Assembly (NCBI GenBank): GCA_022453515.1
Contig: JAJNNY010000079.1
Location: forward strand, 1-64,000
Reading direction: 5' to 3'
Source of the DNA: Astrocystis sublimbata
Taxonomy: Eukaryota > Ascomycota > Sordariomycetes > Xylariales > Xylariaceae
Length of the DNA stretch: 64,000 nucleotides
Positions 12,862 through 26,800 of this stretch are shown here, piece by piece. Under the pieces are notes generated by a model, which made no database searches, was not told where the DNA came from, and was given only the letters and a program-made list of their open reading frames with translations. A program made the translations under genes and the position numbers. Each line of letters begins with the position of its first letter. Within the stretch, counting starts at the first letter, position 1.

Positions 12862-13300
12862 CCTTTCCCACGTGCGTCGTAACCTACCCTACCTAGCCAC
12901 GTGTGGACCTCGGCCCTGGACCCTGTTCCTGTGTCTATTCCTGTTTCTGTTCATGTGCTTGCTGTTGCGTTCGTTTTGTGTTGGTACATATAGCCAGTCA
13001 GTTCGTCGGTCAGTCTTCGAGAACTTTTCCATTGGTTGTCGACGTCTTGCGAATTTGTTTGATGTATGCAATACGATGTTGTTGTTGTATTCGTTTCGTA
13101 CAAACAAAGTATGCTGCTGCTGCTTGGCTGAGCGACCGATGTGTGAAACGATGTGTTTGGTTTTTATTTCTGGCCAAACCCGCTCGCTTTTAGACGTTTT
13201 TCCGACCTAATATGTCGAAAGCAAAATAGGTCAGTGGCCTTTCTGCTTACATGTACCAACTACCTAAGTAATTCGTACTCATTTATCTTCGAGAATTAGG

Positions 13301-14791
13301 CAAGGTAGGTAGGTAGACGCATAATCAAGATCACATGCCTCTAAACAAACGTAAATTCAGCTTTCAAGCCCCGGATCCTGGAGACTTAGAGCACGTCGAA
13401 ACTCCGGTGTCGGCCCGGCGCTGCTGACTTGACCTCAAGAACTCCAGTTGGGTTTTTACACTTTGCGGGGCGCGTAATCATACTTAGTTCTCGGTCGGTT
13501 ATCCGCAGTGACTCGAAACGCCGCCATGTTAAGACGGAACTAGGCCCTGATGCCGTTTGGTATGTTGAATTCCACCTCACATGACGTATTTATGCCCCCC
13601 TCCATCAATTCTATGCGAGCGTGCCTAGAGTTCACTTCGATAAGGGCGAAGCGCATTCTCTCAATCGGGGTGTAGCTTGCTTGTAGCTTGGTCACAATAT
13701 GTGAAAGAATCATGCAGGCGTTATCGATAATTATGTCCGCCGATGCGTAAGAGTATGACGTGCCGGGTCAGACGCCTTGCAGTTCCGAATGCAAAGCTGT
13801 ACCTGGCCCCTGGGTAGTCATGGGTGAGCGAGATGGAGGTTGTCTTACGTGATACTCGCCCTGAATGAATGTTCAGATAATTCTCGACAATCTTATTGTA
13901 TGACTTAAGGTATGTGCGTCTCTAGCAGTCGCATGACTCCGTATGGTAGGTAACCGACTCTTCTGCCTCGACAGCCTATAATCAGATTTTCTAACTTGGG
14001 TATCTAGACTACTTTTCAAAGCTAAGTTGCTGAGATTTTATGACTCTGTTTGGTTTCTGTCTCTGTTATCAATCTGGGCAGTAGGTTATCGTGCGTTGGC
14101 CTTCCAGGGAACATGTCGCTAGTGATGGCGGCAATTTAGACGATGATCTGAGTATATGAAATGTACTCGCTGCTTCGCTCATAGTTGTCGGCAGTAGTCA
14201 ACTCGGTACATTTTACTTGTAAGAACTATGTCTTGTTAGTCGTTCTGACGACAGCAACGTACATAGGTCTCGAATCCCGAACTCCTTAAAACGCCATTCT
14301 TGTTGGCTTCGTCGAGCTTCTGGACTCTCTTGAACAATCTTTGTCTATGGAAATGAGGATGTCACTTCTATCAAGGGAGTGCTTAACTCCCCTGACAGGA
14401 ACCAATGTAGTGATACTTTCTGCCTCATTGATGTGAAATATTAACACATCTCAGCTGAGCTGCAACAGGTGTCCCCATGTGGCATCGACAGCGATGCGCG
14501 GTTCCCAAGGACTAATTGTATCTTTGCGCGATTCTGAGCAGAAAAAGTCTCTTGGTCTAAGATTGATCAAGTAGGTCCCAGCGATCCGCTCGGACACAAG
14601 AAGACTACATTAATGGTTGGCAAAGAGCAGTATTTATGATAGTATTAGTAGAGACGGCACCAGAATGAAGGAGAAAGTCAAGTAGCGTTATAGTCATATA
14701 GACGTGTAGGGGTCACGACTTAATATCATCTATCCCTGACTCTCTCCCTCAGCAACATCGATAGTTCCTTAACAGGATTGATTACAAACTT
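13301..14791. other. Gene-poor region
   Basis: No supported coding or RNA gene. Frames are short and broken. The sequence becomes more AT-rich to the right, leading into a likely gene relic. Confidence 0.4.
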
Positions 14792-15815
14792 ATGCGAAGC
14801 TCCCTCGAGCCAATGCCAATCTTTGACCCCAAGAATATACAACGTGGAAAAACATCGCTATCTGTTATGACAAATGCACTTGATGATTTTCATATATACC
14901 ACTTGTCAAGTCTGCGATATGAATGTCGGCATCAATTCACAAGTATACTCTCTCATCATATTATCGCATCTTCTCTCGAGATGGGTGCTTTGGAACACTT
15001 TAAACTCAGTATGGGATTAGTAAATCTTCGTGATCCGCATCTACAAGAGGCAGAGCCTCTCTCCCTACCCCCAAGAATCTTAGCCCCTGCTCTGGGTCGC
15101 CATGTATGATTTGCTACTCGCACATCTTTACCATCCAAAAGCGCCAAGAAAGCAGGATGTCGCCGATGAAGATATCATAGCATGTGAAGATTGAAGGGAT
15201 TACCATGCCCAGGCAAGCCAAACAAGCTTAGGTGGTTTTGAGAAAACATCACTAGGTACTTGCGCGAGAGGTATCCAACGCCTACTGTCGGTGAGACGAA
15301 ATGATAGCGATTTTATAATCTTATGGAAGGCAACACCCACGTCTAGTGTCATTATGTGAATGCTTTTCACTTGTTCGAGGAATTGAAACAACTCTCACGA
15401 TAGAAATATTTTAGAAATGGGTGTTGTCAATCTCTCAACTATATTCCTTTGATCATGAGATATCTTCTATCAATCGTGTTCGCTCAAGCCTGAACATATT
15501 TCCTGAGACCTGGTGATAGGATAGATCAATTAGTCGCCTGGGAACCACTTGTATATATTGCTCGTAGATACTTGGTGTTGCATAAGGCTCCAGATATCAT
15601 CTGAGAGGATGTATGGGCTGGCCTGTCTATATTATGAAGATGATGCCCACCTCGCTATTCAGGATACTATAAACTGTGCAAGTTCAACAGTTTCCATATA
15701 GTCGAATGATATTCAAGGGGACATCTATTCAGTGTCTACCGTTGTAAAAGGGGGTGGTTGCGCATCGCATGCATGTAAATGGAGAATGATGTTCTGAGCT
15801 CATATTCGATAAAGC
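14792..15815 (+). pseudogene. Probable decayed protein gene, family unknown
   Basis: One frame is open for 105 codons from 14792 to 15109. Protein-like sequence then continues in a second frame from about 15093 (AMYDLLLAHLYHPKAP at its start) to about 15815, broken by scattered stops, mostly TGA. Plausible segments include DSDFIILWKATPTSS and YGLACLYYEDDAHLAI. Long stop-poor stretches joined by a frame change suggest a gene that decayed by point mutation. Many breaks are consistent with C-to-T changes (CGA to TGA), as expected from repeat-induced point mutation or ordinary decay. I do not recognise the family, and chance openness cannot be excluded. Confidence 0.35.
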
Positions 15816-18800
15816 ATCAGCTTATGAGGAAACATGAGAAGATGAACAGTTTTAGACAGTGTAACACGTTATAAAGCCATAGTATGGCAATGCCAGAGAT
15901 CACCTAACAAGCTATGGCACTATCGTTCCTGGAGGTTTGCTGATTACACTCCTGGAGTACGACACCTGGCGGCAGTTAAGGTGCCCAAGTGCTGCACAGG
16001 TTCACGGGCCTTGACAGAGGGACCCAAACTATCAAATCGACATAGATAGTTCAAGCAGGAATGCGGCGATCGCCTTGAGGACGTGTTAGGGTGTAGTGTA
16101 TGTTACTGCTTTACTACCACAATCATCTGAGCCCGGGAAGGTGAATATAAGAACTCGCATGAAGTAAACAGCAAACATACGAGTATCCAAGCTTCGTGCC
16201 GTAGCTCCGGAACTGCGAAGCTGCGAGACTTGGTTGCCACGACGTAAAGCCAGCCAGTCCGGATTCGCTGTGCCCGAAGCCAGCATGGATGACAGAACTG
16301 CGTTCCCGCGAAGTTCAGATTCGCAGTCAGTGCATGCGCAACTCGGAGTCTACGAGTTCCCATGTGGCTGGGCATCAGCTGCTGCTCCTTCGAAGAGCAG
16401 GATGTTGCTAGGCGCGACCGAGAAGTTGCCTATTCGCCCTATTGGCAATACATCCTGAGCCATGAATAGTGATATTGGTTGGTAAGCAGGTGCAAAGATC
16501 TTCCTGTGAGATACATCTCCCAAAGGCAACAATCACCATGATCCATCTGCCTGTGCCTTCCAAATCCCCTTTCGTCGGCATCTATCTACGTCGAGTGACC
16601 AAATACGCCGCATCCCTCACAGCAAAGGCATCAGCCCTCCGCAACGTGAAGGATCGCTCCCGTATTAGCAACCCGTACAAGAGCCAATGAAAACATGCAA
16701 CATACATCACATACACACCTCCAACATTGGAGCCGTCTTACATCTTACTTAGATCTCTGTTATATAGTTTGCATGATCTATTATCTAGTGATCATCTGAT
16801 TGCAATCCCATCGGATAGCTCCAAGCATCATCCTTGGAGCATCATCTACTGATCAACGGCCATCCGCGGAGATCATGTTGCATCCTTGTCGCCAATAGCC
16901 GAAAAGCAAGACTGCGGAGTTGAGGCTCTTGGAGGAAGGTAAGGAAGGGGACTTTTGACATAAAAAGGGCGCGCGGCATGTTGGGTGCGCAAAGAGCATC
17001 CATCCATCCTATGTTGGCTTGGTAAAGTCAGCCTATCTACCTACATGATCTGTCTACTTTTAATCACTCTATCTATCTCCTGTAGTCGGCGCCTCTTAAT
17101 TTTGAGGCTGCTTACTTACATGTCCTAAGCTTCCCATTTTAGCCGGTTCCGGCGCTCCGTATAATTACGGACGTCGTGAATATTGGGCTCTTACGCTCCT
17201 CTCGGGTTGTATGTACTATGTATCTCGTTGTTGGGAGGTGGTCCTGCTTGGGAGGTGGCCGATGACGCGCCAATGTGTGCGATTTTCGGTTATTACACTT
17301 CTCACTCACATCATCCCTGTTCGCAAACACTTACTTCGGAAACAGAAGGCACGAACAGAAGAAACGAGACGTGTTAATAACAAAGTTAGTCGCACATAAT
17401 TCTCCGTCTTTGGTTAATGATTACCTTGACTGCCAAGATCCAATTGTCCGAGTCGTTCGCGGTAGACAGCGAAGTCCGCGTCCGAGGTTAATTAAATAAA
17501 TGAGGCTGTGGGAAATACTTCGGGACTGTATCTGGAAATCCGCCGTACTTGCCGGAAGTCCCTGCATAAGTAAGGCACGTGCGTTGCGGCACATTGCTGC
17601 AGGCGTTGTTCTCGACTTTCTGTTCCAACGGTTTCAATTATTCAGCACTACTAGCTCATTGGCTGTATTTCGGGGGTGTGACGAGGCGGACGGAATCGTG
17701 GTTCCAATCTCACCAAATCTCGTAAAGGCGCAGTAGTTAGGCAGGTCGGTAAGGTACCCGGAATGCGGTAATTTCTGGGGTAGTTATAATAATCAATGTG
17801 ATGCCAGGCCATCCGGTGGGAATGTAGGTAATCTTACTTGTACTCTTTTTATGCCGTATTGCGATTCCGCGAAGGATGGGTAGGGTAGGTAGGTTGGGAT
17901 GATGTCCAAGACGGACCAGTCCCATGCATGTCATTGCACAGCCTCAGGGGGACCGTCCGGATTTGCGGAGAGCCTCCCGGAACGGAAGCAGCAGACGAAA
18001 AGTGCAGGAGTTTGCAGGAACAGCCTAGTTGGGCCCATGCTATCTCCGAGAACCTCACTTCTTGCATCATACCTACCTACCTAGATAGTGTAAAAGCTGT
18101 CAGCCTGTACGAGTTATGCTGATTTTGGTAATCGGCTATACAACCCAATCGGTCCATTGCTTATCTTCAGGTGCATAGGGCTACGATATGGCAAAGTAGG
18201 CAATATCGATCTGCATTTTCTTCGTGGTATATCGCACCATTCATGTCGAAAGTCGGTCCCCTTCTCTCGCGGAAATCTTCCGACGATTTCGTGATGAATG
18301 CCTGATTGGTCGGCAACGTCCCAATGGGGAAGTGGCCTGCCAAGATGTCCGGATCCCTTCTCTTTGCCTGGGTTACCCTGCCTTGCAAAGGGTCAAATTT
18401 CGCAAGCACTAGTGTCGATAGTAGGTATTCTTAGCAACTTAATCTGGGGGAAGACTGCTGGTTAGCCGGCTGCTGTGATAAGTGCCATTATCGCAACCAA
18501 CGGAATCCGAAGTCCGAAGTGTTTTGTCGGTTTCCGTTGATGGTATACCAACTCTGCTTTCGTAGTCCATGTTCTTAGATATGTGCTATAAATAACAACC
18601 AGAAAGCTGGAGAGTCGTGAGCTATCGCTTGCAAGCCAATAGTAAAGGTTCACTGCGAAGCATGATGAAACGTGCTGTTGACTATGAGTAGTAGCAAAAG
18701 ATTGCGTTCTAGTAAGTATGTCGAGAGTAAAAGCCAAGATGGTAAGCTAAGGTATTATTGTGTTGAATACTACACCGGCACTGGCTTCACCGGCAAGTCG

Positions 18801-19896
18801 CAGCTGAGTGTACGAGTACGGTCGACAGCGCGAGCTACGGCACCGTACCGTTAGGGCGGATTGACAAATTAGGACAGTAGTCAGCAGCCTTACGAGTGGA
18901 TTCGGTCTGCTTCTGCTCCTTCGCGTGCCAAGTCTCAGTTAGCTCTATGCTACATTAGTCTTGATGGGGCCTCAAACCGTCTTGAATCCTTCAACGCATT
19001 TTCAAGGCTGTTGGGTGCCCCCCCGGTCGACCCCCCAAAGTCGTGGGCATAACAGCAATTGCGGGTTGCGGAGGAACGGAGGAAAGTTTAATATCATCGT
19101 TCAGTGGCGAATGGCGCAGCGTCCGTACACTCGATGCTTGCTTGCTGATGCGGGAGAGAACCATTGCAAAGTGGCCGAATTCCTCAGCGACGCCTGGGCG
19201 GTTGCGAGCTTTGACTACGACATCCTTCACTTCCAAATCGCATGCGAGATTTGGCATCTTTGGATGCGATCTTCCTGGTCGGCGAGGCCGAAGCCACGGT
19301 TTCTCTTGAGAAAAATTCAATGCAAGTGGCATGCCTAACAAGAGTCACATCATTTTCCGTACAAGTGGGAATATCGTCAATTCGTAGATAAGTCATAATA
19401 TAGCCGTAACATGATAACACGGGTGGCTGACCTTAGCTTCACCTGCCCATTAAAATTTTGAAATGCAATGCAAGCCACAATGCAGAAGAGAAAATAGGAG
19501 AGAGAAAAAGAAAAAGAAAACATCTGCATAGCAGTGCGCCATATGTGTCCAGGGTCGTTTCAGGATCCAAATCCAAGTAGCCTGCGCCTATAAGCGCATT
19601 ATTCATGATCCTCGAAGGCTCATAACCCTGGGAAGCTCGAAGTACTTCCGCGTACATCTAGTGCCCCAAGATGGTCTGTGTGCATCGTAGCGGTTTAATT
19701 GCGTCGAGCGAGCGAGGCACCGAGGCTAGTGTCGACTTATGCCTCGGTATCTAGCCAATGAACGATGAAGCCCTGGTGTTCGCGCTTTTAGGGTACGAGG
19801 CAGGGGTTCGGGTGCTGGCGCGCGCAGCCCCAACAGCCGAATGCGAATGGTGATATTTCGATAAGGAGCCGTGGTCCTGGGCCCAAAGCCGCCGTA
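15816..19896. other. Gene-poor region
   Basis: No supported gene. Short frames at 16469-16690 and 18961-19338 show no family features. TACCTAC motifs occur near 17036 and 18070. The right end lies downstream of the membrane-protein gene at 19897-20871. Confidence 0.45.
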
Positions 19897-20871
19897 TTAT
19901 CGTCGCTGATCCAAGGGTACGTTCTCGCCGTAGAAACCGCCCCCATGATCACCACCAGAGGCCAGGCAGGCGAGACATACGCCGCCGCCGTACACGCGCG
20001 TGTGGCGTTTCCAGTCGGCTCCCGAGTCGTGCGTCACCATGACATGTTCCCCGCTGACATCAGTTTCTCTCGACTCTAGCGATGCGTGTGGAGCGAGAGG
20101 CAGGATCGGACTAGATGATGGAAACGAACTGGGGGCAAGTGGGGAGTGAAGTTCCCCTGTTCCCGACTCCGCTGCGCTCTGGAAATGAGGCGGATCGACA
20201 GACAGCGTATTGCTATAGGACTGCCGCATTGCTATAGGGGATGATGTCCTGGCATTGGGTACCGATGCTGTCTTTGCCTCGGGTGAATCCGTGTGTGACT
20301 TTTCATCTCGTGTAAGAGCCGGATCGTAATCGCCATTAGTAGATGCGGCCACACTTGACCGGCGGTCTTGGAGGGAGAAGGCTGTAGAAGATGGAACAGT
20401 TGGAGTGAGAGGCATCATGGGCGAATGCCAACTATCGAAATCTTGTAAGTCGTCCGTGCCTGCCCTCAGCGTCTCAGGCCCTCCAGGACGCTTTTGTCTG
20501 CCCCTAGCGCTCTGGGGTAGGTCATGTACACCACGGATATTGTCTTCGTCCTGAGTATCGGAGGCTCTAAAGGCAGCAGTGTCTGCTTTGCGGCTGACGG
20601 ACATGGTGAATGCCCTCGTGCTGGTCTCACGTGACAGCTTGGGGAGGAAATAGGCCCAGTCTCGTGTGGTCGTCATAGCCCGTACTTCAGACGAAATGGG
20701 ACGAGAGGACGTCTTATAGCTTTTGCTAAACGAGACCACCAGTGCCAGGAAGACCGCGGACCCCACGAAAGCGGCGGCCAAGGTGAGCCACGCGAATGCC
20801 TGATCGAGATGACTGATGCCTGGGCTGCTAATGTTATGGGATTGTTGTACGGGGAGAAAAACAACGGGCAT
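19897..20871 (-). CDS. Single-pass membrane protein of unknown function
   Basis: An uninterrupted frame of 324 residues. A short N-terminal segment is followed by one membrane helix at about residues 26-49 (LTLAAAFVGSAVFLALVV) and a long hydrophilic Ser/Pro/Thr-rich region. The last 35 residues form a Gly/Cys-rich block (VYGGGVCLACLASGG, then GGFYGENVPLDQRR), a type of C-terminal motif I associate with small uncharacterised membrane proteins of Sordariomycetes. The motif is the strongest sign that the gene is real. With no cleavable signal peptide, the tail is probably cytoplasmic, though topology is inferred. It is the only supported protein gene between 6.9 and 31.3 kb. Confidence 0.8.
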   Translation of the reverse strand: MPVVFLPVQQSHNISSPGISHLDQAFAWLTLAAAFVGSAVFLALVVSFSKSYKTSSRPISSEVRAMTTTRDWAYFLPKLSRETSTRAFTMSVSRKADTAAFRASDTQDEDNIRGVHDLPQSARGRQKRPGGPETLRAGTDDLQDFDSWHSPMMPLTPTVPSSTAFSLQDRRSSVAASTNGDYDPALTRDEKSHTDSPEAKTASVPNARTSSPIAMRQSYSNTLSVDPPHFQSAAESGTGELHSPLAPSSFPSSSPILPLAPHASLESRETDVSGEHVMVTHDSGADWKRHTRVYGGGVCLACLASGGDHGGGFYGENVPLDQRR

Positions 20872-23800
20872 GTTTCTGCTTCAGGAAATTGGGACTATGT
20901 TGACAAGGTCGACGCGGGTGGCCGGCTTTAGGACCGAATCAGAGTGACGGTAGTCGGTCTGTTGGTCGATGAAACCATCTAGGGGGCCGAGCAGAGGGCT
21001 GACGCGCGGGTAGCAGTGCAACGATACTTCGGCAGTCGTATTAAATCTACGTCAATGACCAGCACTGGACTTGTGGGAATTTGAAGCGAAATCAATGTAG
21101 AAATGTGGCGCAAGGAAGTGCAGCGTAGCTCCGGAGTAGGACTGAGCCAAAACAAAGGCTTGGCTGACAGATTATTGCCGCGGGGTGGGACGGGAGAGCA
21201 GATGACTTCCGAGGCTTCCTATGAAGAGGGTGAAGACACAATCTTAGCTCAGCAAAAGTCCTAGATCTGCCGAAATGGATTGTATGAGTTATAGCTCACC
21301 CGAGTCGTATCCGTCCTCTGGCCGCCAAGTAAAGTGAATCGACATGCATAGGAGAAGATAGAGAAGGATGGGGAGTCATCTTCTAGGGCAGCCTAGGTAA
21401 TTATATGACCACATCCTAGATCCATGATCACGGCCATAGCCGGCTACTTACCTACCTACCTACCCGACTACCTACGCTACCGATGGAAGGGCATCTCCTC
21501 AGCAAGCAGCCAATCCAAATGTACAAGCCCCGAGCGAACCCAACAACCAGACCATCAACAAGCCGGTACACTAGGGAGGTGGAGAGCGTGGTGGGCTGGA
21601 ATTGGCACTCTGCTCTGTGCAGGTCACCTTGCAGGGCGCTGCCCCCAGTCAGCCTCAACGGGCGACCGCAGGCTAGTGTGTGCAGATGCAGACGGTAATG
21701 GTACATGGCGAATAGCGGCTATCGTTGGGTCGCCAAGCGGGCATGTAAGAAGCGCCACGATCGTTGACAACGCTAGGCGCGGGCCAAGCAAGTCCTGAAG
21801 TGACTGCTCAAGCCGACAGCGTACACGAAAGTACACGAGCCGCAAAGGGCAGGACTTCGTAAACAAATGAGAAGCGAGGAATAAGCAATGTATCGTGAGC
21901 GGCGCGAGGGTGATAGGGCCTAGTAGATCGTGAGAGGCCAACCAGGACGCCCCCTGACTCTAATAGAGGGGCTAAATTTCGATCATAGTATTCAGTAGCT
22001 CGAACTGAGAGCCACCGTCAGGTACGAAATCAATCAGCTGAGCAGGGTGGACAACGAACGGCGAAATTCTGACGATCAGATGAAAAAACTAGGTGTAGTC
22101 CGAGAAGTGGGAGACAGCTATAACAAACCATACAACAGAGTCAACCAAACAACAGTAAACCCCTGCCTCGTCTGCTTTTCCTTGGCTCACGACGACGTTG
22201 CATTGCAGCAACGCTCTTCAAAATGTGGAGAACCGCAAACACAGAAATGCAGAAATGGCCTAGCGAATCTACTTCCTCACAATAGGTAGTACCTAGCACG
22301 GATTCGGAACCGAGTACCTTTTGGCATCATACCCCCCTACTTGAGCCACCACATGGAGCGGGCTTTCGCGCGGTTCTTGATACAAGCTCTCATTGGTGTT
22401 ACTGGCGCACTCGCTACCGCACATCAGCTACATGACGAATTTCGAGTTCGTGACATAAGAGGCTCAGAGCAATACGTAGTAAGAAGTGCGTAGTCTTGTT
22501 GTCTCACTACTTTCTCTGATCCAGATCGCATCAAGAATCGGTGCCTGGTCCCCTGGTTCGGTATTTCTACGCCACTTGACAAGGCAAGCAAGCATACAGC
22601 TGAAGCCCCGCGACTACACTCGAGTCATGCGACCCAACTCTGGTGCTGTAAATTCTACTCGTAGGGGGAGATGTAGGACGTTGCACAAGCGGATGCCACA
22701 AAATCGAAAATCACGATCGGATTGGGGGCGATTGAAGAAATAGAGCTAGCTATGACGAGGCTTGGGGGCGAGTACTCGTAGCTTAGGTATACTACTTACC
22801 CCATTGTGTAGTCTCACAGAGGCTGATGGACATCTTCCAGCATGTGACATTAGTACATGTAGCACTGTATGTCTAGAATGTTGAAGTGCAACACATGTCA
22901 TACCATGATTTCAGACCCCAAACGGTCATCTCCTTCTCAAAGTCAATTGAAGGTGCGGATGACAGAGTATTCTTTTGTAATTGATGAATTCAATATCCGA
23001 AGAATCCAGAAGTACTGTTTTCCCCTTCTCCCATGTTCAAAGTCTAGGTCTTGGGAGTGATAGAAGGCGAAAAACAGTGTCCAGATCGCGGCCGCTCACG
23101 GTGAACGTCTGCCCATATTCTCCAACTGTTCTCCAAGTGTGGCCGACAACTTCAATATCCGCCTAGCAACTTAAGGTACTCGACATATGATAGCAGATTT
23201 TGGCAGCATGGATGCGACCACTCGAGCATTCAAGGGTCTGGTTGATCCCGTCCCCCCTCAGCTGAAATTGACATGGGCATCAAGCTAGGTAACCAAAACC
23301 TGCCCCGATACGGCAAGTTGCAGCGTCTCTAAGCGTAAAGGTGATCATCCGAGATGTCGCGCATGGTTCCGCATGGGTTACGCCAACAACGGAGGCTCAG
23401 AGATTTTCTCACGAAAACATCGTATGGATTCAGACGGCGTGGAGTGAGACGAATTCTTCTCGTGGCAAAGACTGACGCGTACTGAGGCATCCAATACTAT
23501 CGCGAACTAAATATACTATTCGCACACATGGATCGCAACATGTACATCCGGCCGAGATACGCCCTCGACACAGACACCCACACTCATAGCTACAATGTTG
23601 CTGCAGTGCAACCGAGACACAGTGTTCCTTGGACAGTATCACTAATCACTCCATTGCCTTGCCAGCTTCACATCCTGTTCATAGACTAACGCCTGCACTA
23701 TCGAATTACCGTGCCCTGAACGGCCCCCCTCCTGATCCCTGCATTCTTATACGTACTATTACAGCCCTACAATATCACTGCGCCACCCCGCCGGGACTCG

Positions 23801-26800
23801 TCGCAACCCACGATACCACGCACACTCACCACGTTCACAGCTTTAACGCGGCCTCCTCGTGGTTTTACGCGTGGCAAGGCGCGCCAAGTGCTTGGTATGT
23901 TAGCTCGTGGTTTTCGCATCACAACTCACAACATATATGACGGCGGAGACTACGAGTATACCTCACAGGACAACAATCCACGAGCTCCGAATCATGCAAC
24001 ATGTAATGAGGTTGTTGAGTGGGAAAGCCGCCGAAGGGCCCCCTGGTCCCCGTCTGCGGATCCTGCGCGGACTACCGTACAACTCGAGATTATCGTCCTT
24101 GAGCCGTAATCAAGGCCCATCTACCTGATCTATCATGACCTCCTTCCCCAGCTTCTAGGTTAGGCAAAGCTGGGGTGATAATGCACATGCGCGCGCATAC
24201 GGCTTATGAGCACCCCTAAAGCCGGCAGGTATCAATACCGCGTGAGAATCTCCGGCGTGTAACCTGCCGCATCTCACGATACACAACATGACCGTTATTC
24301 ATCAGGTGATACCACCTCTCGGCTGACGCCCTGGTAATCGACCATTGCATGGTTATTTGATAATTGCTGCATTTGTACACATCGCCCTTTCAGATCCTTC
24401 GTCTTACATAAGGTCCCCTTTCGTAGCCTACTACTGGACTTGGGGGGCACCCGCGACTGATACCGAGAATTGCCGAGCCATCGTCTGTCGTAAGCAGATG
24501 AAGCCAATAGATTGGAGCTGAGCTTCCCAACGCAAGGCAGGTCGATCCAGTAGATTGGAGAAGTTGCCCAACTTCCATCGTCTCACCGCCCGTTGGTGTG
24601 ATACTCGTCAAGGGATTTTTAAACGACTTAGCCCCTCCTTCGGTCATGATAGGTCGCGAAGTGGCGATCGAATTGGGGGCTCTCTGACAATATCGAATTT
24701 TCTGTTTAGACCGAGGCCAAAAGACGGACGCTCGTCAATGTGCAGCCGCCCCCCCTGGACTTTTGCGATGTTGCGCGACCTTGACGAGCAGGCAAGCGGC
24801 AGTGGTGGTTCGACCACCAATCGCCATCCAGCCCTGATCGCCGTCGTCTCATATTCCAGTATTGTGTGGATCGGAATACAAACGCCATGCATATGGGGGG
24901 TACAAGTATGGGCGCAGGATGTTGTATACCTACATTCACCCTAGTTTCGCCAGCATCCCTGTCTCTTCATCTGCATGTATGTACAGTGGATGCATCCGAG
25001 TCTGTTGACATACACGGCACAGATATCCCGCACAAGAAGATGGATGTCATTACAAACCTGAGAAGTCAATCGTCTTCGGAGTTTACGGAGGGCCAAACCT
25101 TTGACCAAGCCAGCCAAGGCCGAACGGGGGAAGCTGTTTACTTGCCAGTCGCCAGTAACACCACAAGCGCATCTCGCTAGCCCAGATCTACACAACTGCG
25201 CCCCCATGTTCCAACCAATAGTTTCGCCGATTACACCTCGGGCGGTCAGTTATGGAATCTTGTCAACCATAACATCTGATTTGACGGCATGCAAAAGACA
25301 GGTTTTTCCCCTTCCCGCTGGCAACGAGAGCTGAGATGAGCTGAAGATCTGCCATGGACCCCAAAAGATTTGCTCGCAGTACGTACTTAGTGTACGGAAA
25401 ATTCGAGTTTTTCTTAGGTACCGAGGCAGCGCCAAGCCAACATGAGCGAGTAAAAGTGAATAATACGAAGGTTACCAAGACGCTGGTACGAGACGTGCGT
25501 AGCTGCTGACGGACGGCCCTTTTTTTATTCACCACTTATTTGTGGGCTGATAGATAGCCCGAAGGCATCAACATAAATCCCAAAACAACCTCTCGCCTCT
25601 CTCTCTCTCATTGCCCGTTGCGTATTGGCGTCTCCAGCGCTGGGCCTGGCATGATGTGGCTAACCTACCTACGTACTTTTGGGTGCGCTGACGCACATGC
25701 ACAATGTCACCCACCGTAACAGCGACAACGACAACCAATGACGGTCCGCAACACCGAGGTCCCATAAGTACAGTCCCATCTTCATGGTGCCCTTTTTTTC
25801 AGCCCTACGAGATCTGAGCCCCAATAACCCCTCTTGTGGATATTTGGAACAGGTGGATCTTTCGGTCTCGCTTAACCCAGTATGCCAGTCCAGTCCAATC
25901 GTTCGGGGTAACTCTGTTTACCACATTCGACTTGTCTGTCTGTCGCTCTCCCGACCCTCTCTCTTACCTACCGCTACCGGTATCTTTGTCGCGATGTCGC
26001 GATGAGGCCAAACCCCAGCCCCCTTTTCCTTGTGGAAGCTGAGATATGCAAGACTGACTGACTGACTATCAAAGGATTTTCTTTTTTTTCCCTTCCTTTT
26101 TTCGCCTCTTACAAGTCTCTTCCCAACATCTGACTCCTCTCCAACTTTCCACACCGACCGAGATATGATCAAATGACTCCCATCATGAGCTTGTGTAGAT
26201 TGGTAGGTAGGTACCTAGCATCTGACAAATGGGAATGGAGGAGTGATATTTTCACCTTCTCCTCTCCTTTCTCCCCCTACTACTACTTACTCCATCTACT
26301 ACTACCCATCTCAGCACTGTGCGCTCTCCATGTGGATAACCCAACCCAACCAACACAGCGAACGGCAGGCGGCGGGCATTTTTCGAACCGCTTCCACTGT
26401 GACCATGGCCTCGGTATATGTTTTCCCCCTCACCTTTGTTTACGCAAAACAGCAAAAAAAGCACATCCAACGCGCAGGTTTTGGTCGCGAATAAGGCCTA
26501 ACTAAGCCAGCCGTGTTGCGTTGTGGCCGTGGGGGCGCCGCTTGCTTGCTGCAAACTGCAGGTGCGAAGAAACCAACAGACAGCACCGCCGTCCTCTCAC
26601 AGTCGACCACGACGGAAACTATGCTGGTCCTGAGCGGACGGTCAGTCACCACGTGGCCTACATGATGTAGTTAGGTAGGTAGCTCAGTCGTATCTTGCTT
26701 TGGGTGCCGCATTGTTGACATAACATGTCTTGTCGAGATAGCCGCCGTTCCCCTCCCCTTCGTCGCTGTGCCTGTCAGCTCTCTCCCAACGACACAGGTC

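Larger units (their letters stand above)
8401..13300. other. Gene-poor region with simple repeats
   Basis: I find no frame that looks like a gene. The region holds GGT repeats (about 8410-8432), a poly-G run (8785-8799), CTGT repeats near 11100-11130, GATT repeats near 11930, an ATTGCCTGCC tandem repeat (12181-12220) and a CA-rich tract (12806-12861). TACCTAGGTAC-type motifs recur (8587-8606, 11325-11335). Confidence 0.5.

Noticed and set aside
23867..23872. Other ACGCGT hexamers (also 514-519, 23474-23479) as MBF sites
   Set aside because: They are not near recognised genes, and the number seen does not exceed what chance predicts for 64 kb.
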